DNA of 64,000 nt, from positions 1,411,911 to 1,475,910 of the forward strand of contig NZ_CP007161.1 of assembly GCF_000725285.1 (NCBI RefSeq), given 5' to 3'. The notes beneath the pieces are model-generated. The model was not told where the DNA came from, ran no database searches, and was given only the letters and a program-made list of their open reading frames with translations. The translations under genes were made by a program, and so were the position numbers. Below are positions 26,085 to 35,265 of this stretch, piece after piece. Source of the DNA: Virgibacillus sp. SK37. Its GTDB lineage: Bacteria; Bacillota; Bacilli; Bacillales; Amphibacillaceae. Each line of letters opens with the position of its first letter. Positions within the stretch are counted from its first letter, which is position 1.

Positions 26085-26738
26085 ATGATAGAAAAACATC
26101 TATTCCTATATGGTGGCAGCCCACCGTTCGGGGAAAGATTTGGTAAGCTTTTTGCAGATTTGGCTTTTTCTAATAATGGGAAAATCGCTATATTATTTAT
26201 CCCTAGAGATGGATGGAAAGAATACATGAATATCTATACATCTATATTAAGAAAACATGGTCACAAAAATTTTGAATATCTTCCATTAACAGAGAAAGCG
26301 AAAGAAACGAACAGAATAAAGTTATTAGAGTGTACTGGGTTAATAATTAGTGGAGGGGAAACAGAAAGATACCAAGAAATGATTGTAAGTACGGAGCTTG
26401 CTAAACAGATAAGAGATCTGTATGAACAAGGAGTACCAGTTGCAGGCTTTTCAGCAGGTGCTTTAATTTCCCCAGAGCATTGCATTATTCCACCGATTGA
26501 TAACACAAAAGGTAAGAAGTTGATTCTTAAAGGATTGGGCTTAGTAAAGAATACGGTTATTAGTGTCCATTATTCGAAATGGCAGGAAGCAGAAAATTTG
26601 CAGGCAAACGTTAGAAAGCTGGGTGTTTCGACTGGTTATGGACTGGATGATGACACAGCAGCTTATTTCAGAAATGAAGAATTGGCCGATACAGAGGGAA
26701 ATGGCCTTTATACATGGTGCAGGGACTCACATAGTTGA
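26085..26738 (+). CDS. Peptidase S51-family protein (dipeptidase E-like)
   Basis: A 217-aa serine hydrolase of the class I glutamine-amidotransferase-like fold. The nucleophile elbow is VAGFSAGALIS (Ser in GFSAG) and GGETERY forms the strand-loop used for substrate binding. It may be a dipeptidase specific for N-terminal Asp or a related amidase. Start ATG 26085 follows AAGGGGGTG; the longer in-frame ATG 26046 lacks a site. The gap to arsC is 119 bp, so it may be outside the arsenic operon. Confidence 0.8.
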   Translation: MIEKHLFLYGGSPPFGERFGKLFADLAFSNNGKIAILFIPRDGWKEYMNIYTSILRKHGHKNFEYLPLTEKAKETNRIKLLECTGLIISGGETERYQEMIVSTELAKQIRDLYEQGVPVAGFSAGALISPEHCIIPPIDNTKGKKLILKGLGLVKNTVISVHYSKWQEAENLQANVRKLGVSTGYGLDDDTAAYFRNEELADTEGNGLYTWCRDSHS

Positions 26739-26748
26739 AAAACATGAA

Positions 26749-26785
26749 AAAAGAAACGGATGGAAGGAGCCATCCGTTTCTTTTT
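26749..26785. terminator. Terminator after the S51 gene
   Basis: AAGAAACGGATGG and CCATCCGTTTCTT pair around an AAGGAG loop, followed by TTTTTAC on the plus strand. The minus strand also reads into a T-rich tail, so it can serve both directions. Confidence 0.85.
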
Positions 26786-26847
26786 ACATTACTCTTAACA
26801 ACTCCAATTTTTTCAACATATAACGGGAGCTTAGTAGGTGAACTATT

Positions 26848-27801
26848 TTAAAACCAGCCTTTTTTCTTAAACCACATATACATAGCCACGGCAATTATCC
26901 CCATTACTCCAAGAGAAACAAAATAACCGTATTTCCATGTTAGCTCTGGCATGTAAGTAAAGTTCATTCCATATATACCTGCAATAAAGGTTAATGGAAC
27001 AAATATTGATGTAATGATAGTCAAAACCTTCATGACATTATTTGTTTGGTGGGCATTTAAAGATAAATAGCTATCTCTGATATCTGCAGTAATTTCGCGA
27101 TTGGACATAATCATTTCCGAGATTTTCAGCAAGTGATCATAAATATCGGAAAAGTACTCTTTTCTTTCTTTCACACCAGCTTGATGCTGAGAGTTTAACA
27201 TGCGATAAAGCAAATCTCGCATTGGATTAACGGTATGTCTTAAATTTACCAACATATGTCTAATATCAAATAGCTCTGTTACCAAATCATTCATCGTTTT
27301 ATTTTCCCTATTATCCTCAATGACGTCTAGTTCATCCTCAATATCGTAAATTAGCGGAAAATAATTATCCACGATTTTATCAAGAATTTGGTGGAAGACA
27401 TCATACGTATCCCAGTTTTCCGTTCCTTTTTGTCCGACGAGTCTATCTTTCACTTGAATTACTTCCATAGATGGTTCGCGGTGAAATGTAACGATAAAAT
27501 TCTCACCTACAAAAAAATCCAGTTCTTCTTTAATGAGTTCATCCTTCTCCACTCGAACACTGTGGGTAACATAAAACGTGTAATCCGTATAATAATCCAG
27601 TTTAGGACGTTGCAATCTGTGCATACAGTCTTCAATAGCAAGTGGGTGAAATTGAAATACTGTAGTCAGGTAATTTACTTCCTCTTCCGTGGGCTGGTTA
27701 AAATCCGCCCAGATCCATTTGTAATCAGATAAGTTTATAGTTGATATTGGGATGTTTTTTTCTATAATTCCTTTTGCGTTTACTCCATATACATGGATCA
27801 A
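26848..27801 (-). CDS. corA: CorA-family Mg2+/Co2+ transporter
   Basis: A 317-aa pentameric channel subunit. The long N-terminal cytoplasmic domain (about 1-255) is followed by two membrane helices with the selectivity motif YGMNF between the first helix and the periplasmic loop (TYMPELTWKYG), then a short basic tail (FKKKGWF). I chose TTG 27801 because AAAGGAG stands 8 nt before it and overlaps the in-frame ATG at 27819, which itself has no ribosome site. Imports Mg2+ down its electrochemical gradient. Confidence 0.9.
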   Translation of the reverse strand: MIHVYGVNAKGIIEKNIPISTINLSDYKWIWADFNQPTEEEVNYLTTVFQFHPLAIEDCMHRLQRPKLDYYTDYTFYVTHSVRVEKDELIKEELDFFVGENFIVTFHREPSMEVIQVKDRLVGQKGTENWDTYDVFHQILDKIVDNYFPLIYDIEDELDVIEDNRENKTMNDLVTELFDIRHMLVNLRHTVNPMRDLLYRMLNSQHQAGVKERKEYFSDIYDHLLKISEMIMSNREITADIRDSYLSLNAHQTNNVMKVLTIITSIFVPLTFIAGIYGMNFTYMPELTWKYGYFVSLGVMGIIAVAMYMWFKKKGWF

Positions 27802-28042
27802 TATAACTGCTCCTTTCATTTTTATTGCTTAACATCATAGTTTATTTACCCTTTTTAAATCCAAAACAATCTGATTGTAATAATTTCTACACTGAATAGG
27901 ATTAAAAGATAGGTTTATTATTTACTAACAGTATATTTAGATAACGTAACTAAATATATTTGTTTTAAAAAAGAGATTAACTAGCTTCTCAGAGTGGAAT
28001 AAGCCTAGAGGGCTAATCAATGCCTGTAAGGAGGAGTAAGAT

Positions 28043-29017
28043 ATGGCAAAAACTTTTGTACTGGGCGGCACGGGACTGCTCGGATTCCAAACGATTAAAG
28101 AATTATTGGCTAAAGGGTATGAAGTAAAAACAATAGCAAGAAAAGAAAAGCTAATGAATGAGCTTATCTCTGATGAAGTGGAAAAACATTTAGGAGATAT
28201 AAATGTATTGTCAGATGAAGAAGTATTGGAGTTGCTTCGGGATTGTGACAAGTTTGTATATGCAGCTGGGGTGGATGAGCGGACACTTCCGGAAGCTCCT
28301 GCTGAGAAATTTTATTATGAACAAAATGTACTGCCAACACAACGTTTGGCGCGGCTTGCCAAAAGAGCAGGTGTTAAAAAATTTGTGATTCATGGATCAT
28401 ATCACGTGGAATTTGCTGAGAAATGGCAGGATCTAAATCTTTTTGAAACAGAGGCGTACCCGCGAACAAGAAAACTTCAAGAAGAGATCGCCTTTATGGA
28501 AGGTGAAAATGAAATGGACGTCATGGCATTACGCCTGCCATATATCTTCGGTACAATGCCTGGCCGTACACCACTTTGGAAAATGTTTTTACCTCAGGTA
28601 CAAGGGAAAGATGTTGTGCCTGTATTGCAAGGTGGAACAGCTATGGTTACAGTAAAGCAGGTAGCAGAAGCAACTGTTGGTGCATTGGAAAATGGTGAGC
28701 ATAAGAGGAGTTACGCCATATGTGGTGAAAATATGTCCTATGAAGCATTTTATAAAATTATAGCAGACACCCTTGGACAAGAGGATACAGAGATAAAAGT
28801 AGTACCATTAGAACAAATGAAGCCTTCATTTCAAAAGGCAGACGAAAAGCTGGCTTACGAAGGGAAAGAAAGAGCTATCCATGGAGCGCAAACTGCAGAA
28901 ATGCAAAATAGAGAAGCATACCTTGATCCAAACGAAACAATGCCGGTGCTAAACTACCAAGAAGATGATATAAAGGAAGCGATCATTGAATCAATTAAAA
29001 AAGCGGTAAATTGCTAG
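28043..29017 (+). CDS. NAD(P)-binding epimerase/reductase, extended SDR
   Basis: A 324-aa Rossmann-fold protein. The cofactor motif GGTGLLG lies at residues 8-14, and the fold continues with DKFVYAAGVDE and a substrate region resembling NAD-dependent epimerases. The usual catalytic YxxxK is not clear: HGSYHVEFAEKW provides a candidate Tyr but spacing differs, so this may be an atypical SDR with a different chemistry or a binding role. The start ATG follows AAGGAGGAG. It is monocistronic, followed by the riboswitch region. Confidence 0.8.
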   Translation: MAKTFVLGGTGLLGFQTIKELLAKGYEVKTIARKEKLMNELISDEVEKHLGDINVLSDEEVLELLRDCDKFVYAAGVDERTLPEAPAEKFYYEQNVLPTQRLARLAKRAGVKKFVIHGSYHVEFAEKWQDLNLFETEAYPRTRKLQEEIAFMEGENEMDVMALRLPYIFGTMPGRTPLWKMFLPQVQGKDVVPVLQGGTAMVTVKQVAEATVGALENGEHKRSYAICGENMSYEAFYKIIADTLGQEDTEIKVVPLEQMKPSFQKADEKLAYEGKERAIHGAQTAEMQNREAYLDPNETMPVLNYQEDDIKEAIIESIKKAVNC

Positions 29018-29179
29018 AAAAACATGATGTGATTGCTTACCCCCAACTTAAATAGTAAAGAAACTGTGCGTGGGGTTGCTATTCACCCATCTAAAAACAT
29101 TTGTAATTACTCGTTTGAACAAAGATCGTTGTCAAAATAATTGTTATATGGTAGACTTTTTTTAATCGAATAGAATTTC

Positions 29180-29320
29180 CTTCGGGGCAGGGTGAAATTC
29201 CCTACCGGCGGTGATGAGGGCTTGTCCCCTCTCAGTCCGTGACCCGGTTTCTTTATTGAAAACGGTGGATTTGGTGAAATTCCAAAGCCGACAGTATAGT
29301 CTGGATGGGAGAAGGAATGA
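29180..29320 (+). promoter_or_regulatory. FMN riboswitch (RFN element)
   Basis: The conserved RFN core is visible in order: TTCGGGGCAGGGTGAAATTC, CCCTACCGGCGGTGATGAGG, CCCCTCTCAGTCCGTGACCC, then GGATTTGGTGAAATTCC, AAGCCGACAGTATAGTC and GGATGGGAGAAGGA. It lies upstream of the riboflavin operon and would stop transcription (or block translation) when FMN is high. The expression platform includes the terminator hairpin at 29459-29500. Confidence 0.95.
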
Positions 29321-29458
29321 CTGGAAAATATGTATTAAATAAACTATTAAAAAAGATGCGATCCACGAAATGGCAGGAAGTTTCTAATGCCCTGTTTTCT
29401 TTCAGCGCCTTCTTTTTCAATGGTTAATTTCTAAATGCTTGTTATTCGTCATGTTATA

Positions 29459-29500
29459 GCCCCGTACTGCCATTATTGGTATACGGGGCTTGTTGTATTT
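29459..29500 (+). terminator. Riboswitch-controlled terminator before ribD
   Basis: GCCCCGTA (29459-29466) pairs with TACGGGGC (29482-29489), followed by TTGTTGTATTT. Its position between the RFN element and ribD fits FMN-dependent termination. Confidence 0.8.
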
Positions 29501-29546
29501 ATGTTAATTTAACTGGAGAAATAAAATAGGGGAAGGAGTGCTAACT

Positions 29547-30659
29547 TTGCTGGAAGAAGACTATATGAAACTGGCACTTTCGCTGGCCATAGCTGCCAAA
29601 GGGCAAACAAGTCCAAACCCACTCGTTGGAGCTGTTATTGTAAAGGATGGTTCTATTGTTGGCACAGGTACACATTTAAAAGCCGGGACCCCACATGCAG
29701 AAATTCATGCCATTCAAGCTGCCGGTGAGCAAGCTTTCGGTGCTGACATATATGTAACGCTCGAGCCATGTAGTCATTTTGGTCGAACAGCTCCTTGCGC
29801 AGATGCAATTATTCAAGCAGGAATAAGACGTGTGATCATCGCTTCCCTGGATCCCAATCCTCTTGTTGCAGGTAAGGGTATAAAGAAGCTTAAAGAGGCT
29901 GGTATCGAAGTGCATACAGGCCTTTTAAAAAAGGAAGCGGAAGAACTTAATGAACCTTTTTTTCACTTTATTAAAAAGCAACAGCCTTTTGTAACAATTA
30001 AAGCAGCAACATCCTTAGACGGAAAAATTGCTGCATCAACTGGTGATAGCAAATGGATTACCTCTCCAGAATCCAGGCGCGACGTTCATCAACTACGACA
30101 TGAACATGACGCTATATTAGTAGGCATACATACCATCATTCAAGATAACCCTCGTTTAACCACCAGATTGCCCCAAGGTGGAAAAAATCCCATTCGAATT
30201 ATATTAGATACGCATTTACGTATCTCCTTAGAAGCAAATGTTCTTACAGATCAAGCTGTAAAGACGATTATTTATACTGGAAACGAAGCAGACCCAGACA
30301 AAGTGAGAAAAATCAGTAATGAATTTGTAGAAGTTGTTCCATTGCTTTCCCATGATATTTCTATTGATGAAGTATTAGCAGATCTGGGTAATAGAAATGT
30401 CATGACTGTACTAGTAGAAGGCGGCTCTGAAATACATGCCTCTTTTGTTGAAGATAGTGCATTTCAACAACTTATTTTATACATGGCACCAAAAATAATT
30501 GGTGGGAAACATGCTGTGCCATTTATCGGAGGTAACGGAGCGCCGCTTGTTGAGCAGGCAAAAGAACTTGAGTTTATAGAAATGAAACAAATAGGTACTG
30601 ATGTAAAAATAACAGCAAGACCACGGAGGAAGGGATGTACGCCATGTTCACAGGAATAA
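29547..30659 (+). CDS. ribD: Bifunctional riboflavin deaminase/reductase RibD
   Basis: A 370-aa enzyme performing deamination and then side-chain reduction of the GTP-derived pyrimidine. The N-terminal deaminase has zinc motifs PHAEIHA and EPCSHFGRTAPCA; the C-terminal reductase starts around residue 147 (VTIKAATSLDGKIA). I chose TTG 29547 because GGAAGGAG (29531-29538) is 8 nt upstream and overlaps the GTG at 29538. It is the first gene of the FMN-riboswitch operon and its end overlaps ribE by 16 nt. Confidence 0.95.
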   Translation: MLEEDYMKLALSLAIAAKGQTSPNPLVGAVIVKDGSIVGTGTHLKAGTPHAEIHAIQAAGEQAFGADIYVTLEPCSHFGRTAPCADAIIQAGIRRVIIASLDPNPLVAGKGIKKLKEAGIEVHTGLLKKEAEELNEPFFHFIKKQQPFVTIKAATSLDGKIAASTGDSKWITSPESRRDVHQLRHEHDAILVGIHTIIQDNPRLTTRLPQGGKNPIRIILDTHLRISLEANVLTDQAVKTIIYTGNEADPDKVRKISNEFVEVVPLLSHDISIDEVLADLGNRNVMTVLVEGGSEIHASFVEDSAFQQLILYMAPKIIGGKHAVPFIGGNGAPLVEQAKELEFIEMKQIGTDVKITARPRRKGCTPCSQE

Positions 30660-31294
30660 TTGAGGAATTAGGTAGTGTAAAAAAAATAACGCAGCAGGGA
30701 AAAACGATGGAAATTTCGATTCAAGCCACCAAAATAATGCCAGGATTGAAGCATGGTGAAAGTATTGCTGTAAATGGTGTATGTCTCACTGTCACTAGAT
30801 TTACTGCAACGGATTTTACTGTTGATGTCATGCCTGAAACCTTCCACAGTACATCTTTAGTAGCACTGACAGAGCGTACAGAAGTAAATCTGGAAAGAGC
30901 AATGCCTGCAACTGGAAGATTTGATGGTCACTTTGTAACAGGACATGTAGATGGCATAGGAGAAATTTTGAAGAAAGAACATAATGAGAACGCCATTTAC
31001 TTTCACATTTCTGTATCGCCGGATTTATCTAAGTATATAGTCATGAAGGGCTCCGTAGCTATAGATGGCATTTCTTTAACTGTCTTTGGGATAGAAGCAG
31101 ATACGCTTATCGTTTCGATCATCCCACATACTGCAAGAGAGACAGTGCTTGGACAAAAGGCTACAGGTGATTCGGTTAATCTGGAAACAGACATGCTGGC
31201 AAAGTACTTGTATTACTTTGTACATGAACACAGAGCAGGAGAACAATTGGAAAGTAAAATAACTGAACAATTTTTACAACGTAATGGATTCTAA
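30644..31294 (+). CDS. ribE: Riboflavin synthase alpha chain
   Basis: A 216-aa enzyme converting two 6,7-dimethyl-8-ribityllumazine molecules to riboflavin. It starts with the canonical MFTGIIEELG and holds two lumazine-binding repeats, each with a (S/N)GVCLTV or DGISLTV motif, and GHVDGIG. The start ATG 30644 sits inside the ribD 3' end, with GGAGGAAGGG upstream, so the genes are coupled. Confidence 0.95.
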   Translation: MFTGIIEELGSVKKITQQGKTMEISIQATKIMPGLKHGESIAVNGVCLTVTRFTATDFTVDVMPETFHSTSLVALTERTEVNLERAMPATGRFDGHFVTGHVDGIGEILKKEHNENAIYFHISVSPDLSKYIVMKGSVAIDGISLTVFGIEADTLIVSIIPHTARETVLGQKATGDSVNLETDMLAKYLYYFVHEHRAGEQLESKITEQFLQRNGF

Positions 31295-31353
31295 GAACCA
31301 TAGATTGTAAGTGATTAAACATTAGTATTCAAACATAGGAAGAGGGTAAGCGG

Positions 31354-32547
31354 ATGTTCAGTCAAATAAATGATGCTTTGGAGGATTTAAAGTCAGGAAA
31401 AATGATTATTGTCTGTGATGATGAAGACCGTGAAAATGAAGGTGACTTCCTGGCGATTGCCGAATATGCTACACCGGAAACAATCAATTTTATGGCTAAA
31501 GAAGGAAGGGGACTAATTTGTACCCCAATTGCAGAAGAGATCAGCGAGAAGCTTGCACTTACCCCGATGACTAACCGTAACACGGACAGTCACGAAACTG
31601 CCTTTACCACAAGTATTGACCATAAACAGACAACGACTGGTATTAGTGCGTTTGAACGAGCAAAAACGATACAGGAAATGGTGAAACAAGAGACAAAGCC
31701 GACTGACTTTTCTAGTCCGGGTCATGTATTTCCTCTGGTGGCCAAGCCTGGAGGTGTACTGAGAAGGGCTGGCCACACAGAGGCGGCGGTTGATTTAGCT
31801 GTACTAGCAGGCGCTGCTCCAGCGGGGGTAATATGTGAAATTATGAATGAAGACGGAACGATGGCTAGAGTAGGAGATCTTGAAAAAGTTGCCAAAAAGT
31901 TTGGTCTCAAAATGATTACAATTAAACAATTAATAGAATATCGCTTGCAGCATGAATCTTTAGTGAAAAGTGAGGTTGAGATTGAACTGCCGACGGAGTT
32001 TGGAGATTTTCGGGCTATTGGTTATTCTAATACAATAGATGGAAAAGAGCACATTGCACTTGTAAAAGGGGATCTAACAGGAGAGGAACCAATTTTACTT
32101 CGCGTTCATTCTGAATGCCTTACTGGCGATGTGTTCACATCAAATCGCTGTGATTGCGGTCCACAGCTCCACAGGGCGCTTATGAAAATTGAGGAAGAAG
32201 GTAGGGGGGTTTTGCTTTATATGCGTCAAGAAGGCCGTGGTATTGGATTAATCAATAAATTAAAGGCATATAAACTGCAAGAGGAAGGCTATGATACGGT
32301 GGAAGCCAACCAAAAATTAGGATTTGCTGAAGATCTACGCGATTATGGAATAGGAGCTCAAATTTTGCGGGATTTAGGTGTGACTAAAATGAGGTTACTA
32401 ACAAATAACCCACGTAAAATAGCAGGGTTGAGTGGTCATGGTCTGCAACTGGTAGAACGGGTGCCTTTACAAATGCCTGTAAAAATAGAAAATGAAGTAT
32501 ACTTACAAACAAAAAAAACAAAACTTGGACATTTATTAACATACTAA
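31354..32547 (+). CDS. ribBA: RibBA: DHBP synthase / GTP cyclohydrolase II
   Basis: A 397-aa fusion. The N-terminal DHBP synthase domain (about 1-200) shows [11 protein letters not shown] and the acidic/His active-site stretch [10 protein letters not shown]; the C-terminal GTP cyclohydrolase II (about 205-397) shows zinc cysteines in [17 protein letters not shown] and catalytic [10 protein letters not shown]. It supplies both precursors of riboflavin. Third gene of the operon. Confidence 0.96.
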   Translation: MFSQINDALEDLKSGKMIIVCDDEDRENEGDFLAIAEYATPETINFMAKEGRGLICTPIAEEISEKLALTPMTNRNTDSHETAFTTSIDHKQTTTGISAFERAKTIQEMVKQETKPTDFSSPGHVFPLVAKPGGVLRRAGHTEAAVDLAVLAGAAPAGVICEIMNEDGTMARVGDLEKVAKKFGLKMITIKQLIEYRLQHESLVKSEVEIELPTEFGDFRAIGYSNTIDGKEHIALVKGDLTGEEPILLRVHSECLTGDVFTSNRCDCGPQLHRALMKIEEEGRGVLLYMRQEGRGIGLINKLKAYKLQEEGYDTVEANQKLGFAEDLRDYGIGAQILRDLGVTKMRLLTNNPRKIAGLSGHGLQLVERVPLQMPVKIENEVYLQTKKTKLGHLLTY

Positions 32548-32561
32548 AGGAGAGAGTTAGA

Positions 32562-33029
32562 ATGAAAAATGTAATTGAAGGTAACCTGGTTGGTACAGAT
32601 CTAAAGCTTGGTATAGTAGTTTCCCGCTTTAATGATTTTATTACTGGAAGACTGCTGGATGGTGCAATCGATGCATCAAAACGCCATGGAGTGGAAGAAA
32701 ATAATATTACCGTTGTCTGGGTTCCGGGAGCTTTTGAACTTCCACTTGCTGCAAAGAAGCTTGCTGGGTCTGAGAGGTACGATGCAATAATTACTCTGGG
32801 GACAGTTATTCGCGGTGCTACATCTCATTTTGATTATGTGAGTGGAGAAGCAGCGAAAGGAATTGCGAATGCTGGTATGCAAAGCGAAGTTCCAGTCATT
32901 TTTGGAGTGCTGACCACAGACACAATTGAACAAGCAATTGAACGGGCAGGCACCAAAGCAGGAAATAAAGGTGCAGACGCTGCTGTTACGGCAATTGAAA
33001 TGGCAAACCTGTATAAACAGTTGAAATAG
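32562..33029 (+). CDS. ribH: 6,7-Dimethyl-8-ribityllumazine synthase
   Basis: A 155-aa lumazine synthase. Family residues are intact: [31 protein letters not shown], and [13 protein letters not shown] with the catalytic His. The Phe-containing substrate pocket and the C-terminal [17 protein letters not shown] are typical. Last gene of the operon, 14 bp after ribBA, with AAAGGAGAG upstream; a strong terminator follows. Confidence 0.96.
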   Translation: MKNVIEGNLVGTDLKLGIVVSRFNDFITGRLLDGAIDASKRHGVEENNITVVWVPGAFELPLAAKKLAGSERYDAIITLGTVIRGATSHFDYVSGEAAKGIANAGMQSEVPVIFGVLTTDTIEQAIERAGTKAGNKGADAAVTAIEMANLYKQLK

Positions 33030-33055
33030 AGGTAATTAAATAACTTCTGATTATG

Positions 33056-33087
33056 TAAGGGGCACAGATCAGTGCCCCTTATTTTTA
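33056..33087 (+). terminator. Terminator of the riboflavin operon
   Basis: TAAGGGGCAC pairs with GTGCCCCTTA around AGATCA, followed by TTTTTAG. It ends ribDEBAH. Confidence 0.92.
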
Positions 33088-33102
33088 GTATGAAGCGCTA
33101 CT

Positions 33103-33555
33103 TTATTTCTCTCTATCTTCCGGGATACCTTTATTCAATTCCTCGCTATATTCGGCCTGAAGTTTCTGGTGAATAAGTTCTTTTTCTTCATCAGATCGAA
33201 TAGCATGGCCATCTAACACATTTTCAGCCATGTATTTATGGAAGAAGTACTCTCCAACTGCGAGAAATGCAGAGGATACAAGTGAAGCGGTCGCCAGAGG
33301 GACTTCCGTTTCAAACAGAAAAGAACCTAATAAATATATGGCTACAAATGCAAGAGTGAAATCAGATAAAGTTGCTCCCCAATTTTCAAACCTTGGTAAT
33401 AAATAAACATCTCCAGCTATATAAGAAACAACCGTAAGCAGGACACTTAGAATTAAGATATTGGCAAAGGAAACACCAAAAAATAAACCCAATACAAGCC
33501 CTAATACCGCGAAACACATAATAAACTTTATAAGTACTGCTTTCCAATGTTGCAT
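33103..33555 (-). CDS. YndM-family (DUF2512) membrane protein
   Basis: A 150-aa protein with four membrane helices in the first 110 residues and an amphipathic, charged C-terminal tail (DEEKELIHQKLQAEYSEELNKG). The first helix region HWKAVLIKFIMCFAVLG and GDVYLLPRFENWGATLSDF match YndM/DUF2512, a Firmicute family of unknown function, often in spore formers. Start ATG at 33555 follows TGGAGGTGATAG. It converges on the riboflavin operon. Confidence 0.82.
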   Translation of the reverse strand: MQHWKAVLIKFIMCFAVLGLVLGLFFGVSFANILILSVLLTVVSYIAGDVYLLPRFENWGATLSDFTLAFVAIYLLGSFLFETEVPLATASLVSSAFLAVGEYFFHKYMAENVLDGHAIRSDEEKELIHQKLQAEYSEELNKGIPEDREK

Positions 33556-33818
33556 TCTATCACCTCCAATTTATGAATAGAGTGCCCCATTTTATCAACA
33601 ATTATTATTTTTTACATACATAAACCTTAATGTATGAGCCAATTATGATACTCGGTGTGAAGTGTGACAACCAATAAGGCATAATGTTTGCCACATGCAA
33701 AATGATTAACTATAATCACAACTAGATTTAAAAAATATGGTTTACATAACTTAAAATGGGAATATAGATGAAGTAAACTATTTAAATTGGTAATCTTACA
33801 CAAAGGAGCATATGCATT

Positions 33819-34637
33819 ATGGTTGATCACTTTTTAAATTTGAACCCTATAGCTCAAGCAGCCTTAGCAACCTTATTTACATGGGGAATGACAGCGTTGG
33901 GAGCAGCTCTTGTTTTTGCGACAAAGGGCTTTAATCAACGGTTTATGGACAGCATGTTAGGTTTTGCGGGCGGTGTTATGATAGCTGCAAGTTTCTGGTC
34001 ATTGCTTTCTCCTGCACTGGATATGGCGGAAGGAGGGCCGGTTCCAGTCTGGGTCCCGGCAGCGGTAGGTTTTATGCTTGGAGGAATATTCCTGTGGATA
34101 TCTGATAAAATACTACCACATCTTCATCCAACTTCTTCATCCATGAATGAAGCAGAAGGGATAAACCCAGAAAGCAAAAAAAGAAGTACATTACTTGTAT
34201 TTGCAATTACGTTACACAATATTCCTGAAGGTCTAGCTGTAGGTGTGGCGTTTGGTGCAATTGCAGCTGATCTGCCTTCCGCTTCTTTAGCTGGTGCCAT
34301 AGCACTTGCTGTCGGTATAGGTATTCAGAACTTTCCTGAGGGTTTAGCAGTTTCTATGCCTCTAAGAAGGGAAGGAATGTCCCGTGGGAAGAGTTTTATG
34401 TATGGGCAGGCTTCAGGAATGGTGGAGCCAATTGCCGGGATAATCGGCGCAGTAGCTGTAACTGTGGTGCAACCATTATTGCCCTATGCTCTTAGCTTCG
34501 CAGCAGGCGCAATGATCTTTGTAGTTGCAGAAGAAGTTATCCCCGGTTCCCAGGAAAATGGAAATAAAGACCTTGCTTCCATGAGTTTAATGATTGGTTT
34601 TACCATTATGATGATCTTGGATGTGGCTTTAGGTTAG
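33819..34637 (+). CDS. ZIP-family metal transporter
   Basis: A 272-aa ZIP (zinc-iron permease) protein of the GufA type, with eight membrane helices. Metal-site motifs are duplicated: HNIPEGLAVGVAFG (TM4) and QNFPEGLAVS (TM5), with SGMVEPIAG in a later helix. It imports zinc or similar divalent metals. The His-containing cytoplasmic loop is short (PHLHPTSSS). A clear terminator follows. It stands alone but next to the BdbCD and CadC/CadA genes. Confidence 0.92.
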   Translation: MVDHFLNLNPIAQAALATLFTWGMTALGAALVFATKGFNQRFMDSMLGFAGGVMIAASFWSLLSPALDMAEGGPVPVWVPAAVGFMLGGIFLWISDKILPHLHPTSSSMNEAEGINPESKKRSTLLVFAITLHNIPEGLAVGVAFGAIAADLPSASLAGAIALAVGIGIQNFPEGLAVSMPLRREGMSRGKSFMYGQASGMVEPIAGIIGAVAVTVVQPLLPYALSFAAGAMIFVVAEEVIPGSQENGNKDLASMSLMIGFTIMMILDVALG

Positions 34638-34648
34638 GTTAACAATAT

Positions 34649-34682
34649 GGCGAAAAGAGAATGTCTCTTTCGCCTTTTTTTA
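34649..34682 (+). terminator. Terminator of the ZIP gene
   Basis: GGCGAAAAGAGA and TCTCTTTCGCC pair around ATG, followed by TTTTTTTATT. Confidence 0.9.
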
Positions 34683-34799
34683 TTTGATAAACTTACATAA
34701 GCTAGAAAAGATAAGTAATTTACACAATTAACATGAGATACGTCTACAAAACTTTAAATTATATTGGAAAGTGTAATACCCGTAGATGAATAATTTCTA

Positions 34800-34835
34800 T
34801 AAAAGGAAAAAGAGCCATCCTAAAAGGATGGCTCT
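34800..34835 (-). terminator. Terminator of bdbD-bdbC
   Basis: AGAGCCATCCT pairs with AGGATGGCTCT (34811-34835) around AAA; on the minus strand a T-rich CTTTTTCCTTTT follows. It lies about 10 bp after the bdbC stop. Confidence 0.88.
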
Positions 34836-34845
34836 AGTAATTAAC

Positions 34846-35262
34846 TTATTTTTTTCTTAACAAAAACATAAAAATACTAATCAATGTAAAAGCAATGAGC
34901 GCAAGGAAAGGAATCGTAATAAAACCAAGCCAATTGATATACGCTGCATCACAAGGTACTCCATCAGCACACGCTTTTAGTTTTGCAAAACCAGGTACCT
35001 TCTGCTCTAAATAATGGAAGAGAGAGATACACCAGCCGATTAAACTAAGAGGCAGTACATATTTTTTCACTTGCGCATCGTTAGTAAATGTAGCAACACC
35101 AAGAATCAATGCTAATGGGTACATTATAATTCGTTGATACCAGCAAAGTTCACATGGAATATAGTGAAGAATTTCGCTGAAATACAAACTTCCGAGTGTT
35201 GCTATAACAGAAACCAGCCAAGCAAAATAGAGATAAAGTTGTTTCCTGGACTTATTTGTCAT
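34846..35262 (-). CDS. bdbC: Disulfide-bond formation protein BdbC (DsbB-like)
   Basis: A 138-aa four-helix membrane thiol oxidoreductase that passes electrons from BdbD to quinone. The first redox pair is CELC (in YIPCELCWYQR) and the second pair lies in the second external loop (KACADGVPC). This is the two-pair arrangement of DsbB/BdbC. It is co-transcribed 3 bp after the bdbD-like gene. Confidence 0.93.
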   Translation of the reverse strand: MTNKSRKQLYLYFAWLVSVIATLGSLYFSEILHYIPCELCWYQRIIMYPLALILGVATFTNDAQVKKYVLPLSLIGWCISLFHYLEQKVPGFAKLKACADGVPCDAAYINWLGFITIPFLALIAFTLISIFMFLLRKK

Positions 35263-35265
35263 TTA

